Positions 63,918 through 64,000 of a DNA stretch of 64,000 nt are shown here, one piece after another (position 1 is the first letter of the stretch; every line of letters begins with the position of its first letter). Under the pieces are notes generated by a model. That model was not told where the DNA came from, did not search any database, and worked only from the letters and a program-made list of their open reading frames with translations. Origin of the DNA: Microcoleus sp. FACHB-831 (GTDB taxonomy: Bacteria; Cyanobacteriota; Cyanobacteriia; Cyanobacteriales; FACHB-T130); NCBI RefSeq assembly GCF_014695585.1, contig NZ_JACJON010000067.1, forward strand, positions 186,001 to 250,000. The letters are read 5' to 3'. The position numbers and the translations under genes were made by a program.

Positions 63918-64000
63918 AGGTCAAGTCTTTTTTATCTAGGAACCGATCGTCAGACTCAATACTATAAGCGATCGCAGATATAGGGTCAAAGCTTGCAAAA

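Noticed and set aside
63918-64000. Cobalamin riboswitch upstream of nrdJ
   Set aside because: Only 83 bases are visible and none of the conserved B12-box sequence could be recognised. The cobB leader (52554-52619) is only heptamer repeat.
1-64000. tRNA or rRNA genes
   Set aside because: I looked for T-loop consensus (GGTTCGAATCC and variants) on both strands and found no convincing cloverleaf. A tRNAscan-SE run would settle this.

Overview
The window is cyanobacterial chromosome, most likely from a filamentous non-heterocystous type (Oscillatoria/Microcoleus-like; this placement is an inference). The HIP1 octamer GCGATCGC is very common. Tandem heptanucleotide repeats lie between and even inside genes. 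Many genes are cyanobacterial markers: guaB3, the opcA-zwf-tal-fbp cluster, acyl-ACP synthetase, DUF3038/DUF4335, pentapeptide-repeat kinases and CHAT exoproteins. I saw no rRNA, tRNA, CRISPR array or intact insertion sequence.

Layout. 1-13960: two tandem, very large repeat-rich exoproteins ending in CHAT protease domains; the first is cut by the window edge. The second keeps a signal peptide and a filamentous-haemagglutinin secretion domain but has lost both catalytic CHAT residues. 14173-19904: an alpha/beta hydrolase, a small conserved protein, two paralogous Ser/Thr kinases with pentapeptide repeats, and a LOG-family protein. 20257-22065: thioredoxin and guaB3, both on the minus strand. 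22066-23293 is gene-poor. 23794-31991: mutS2, the DUF3038-DUF4335 pair, a DUF427 protein and recQ. 32332-39672: a GT21-like glycosyltransferase, a TerB/Coq4-like fusion, acyl-ACP synthetase, a YlqD protein, a lipoprotein and pyruvate dehydrogenase E2. 40332-46980: a PilB/GspE ATPase, a quinone-oxidoreductase-type dehydrogenase, a hypothetical gene, ilvN, a BON protein, a second alpha/beta hydrolase and infC. 47292-50881: a nucleotide-translocase-like membrane protein fused to HEAT repeats, followed by a stand-alone cyclic-nucleotide-binding protein. 51150-58372 (minus): cobB, opcA, zwf, tal and fbp, the oxidative pentose phosphate cluster, with pfkA divergent at 58781. 60372-63917 (minus): an RRM protein, a small conserved protein and the B12-dependent ribonucleotide reductase nrdJ.

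The strongest finding is in nrdJ. The gene is split exactly inside its active-site motif N-P-C-G-E by a 252-nt insert that begins with a stop codon after one sense codon. Removing the insert restores the frame precisely. The ends carry group I intron hallmarks: a U before the 5' splice site, a terminal G, an internal guide sequence pairing with the 5' exon (P1), and an adjacent P10 pairing with the 3' exon. Other notable items are the active/inactive CHAT pair, repeat elements inserted in frame into protein genes (mutS2, cobB, a kinase and a hydrolase tail), a solo pseudoknotted RNA-like element near 60000 that resembles an IS605-type right end without tnpB, and perfect inverted repeats built around HIP1.

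Working together: fbp, tal, zwf and opcA run the Calvin/oxidative pentose phosphate branch and pfkA opposes fbp, so the shared 408-bp upstream region is a plausible control point. cobB makes a corrinoid precursor of the cofactor that nrdJ needs. Thioredoxin is a likely reductant for several of these enzymes. These links are inferred from gene identity, not shown by the sequence.
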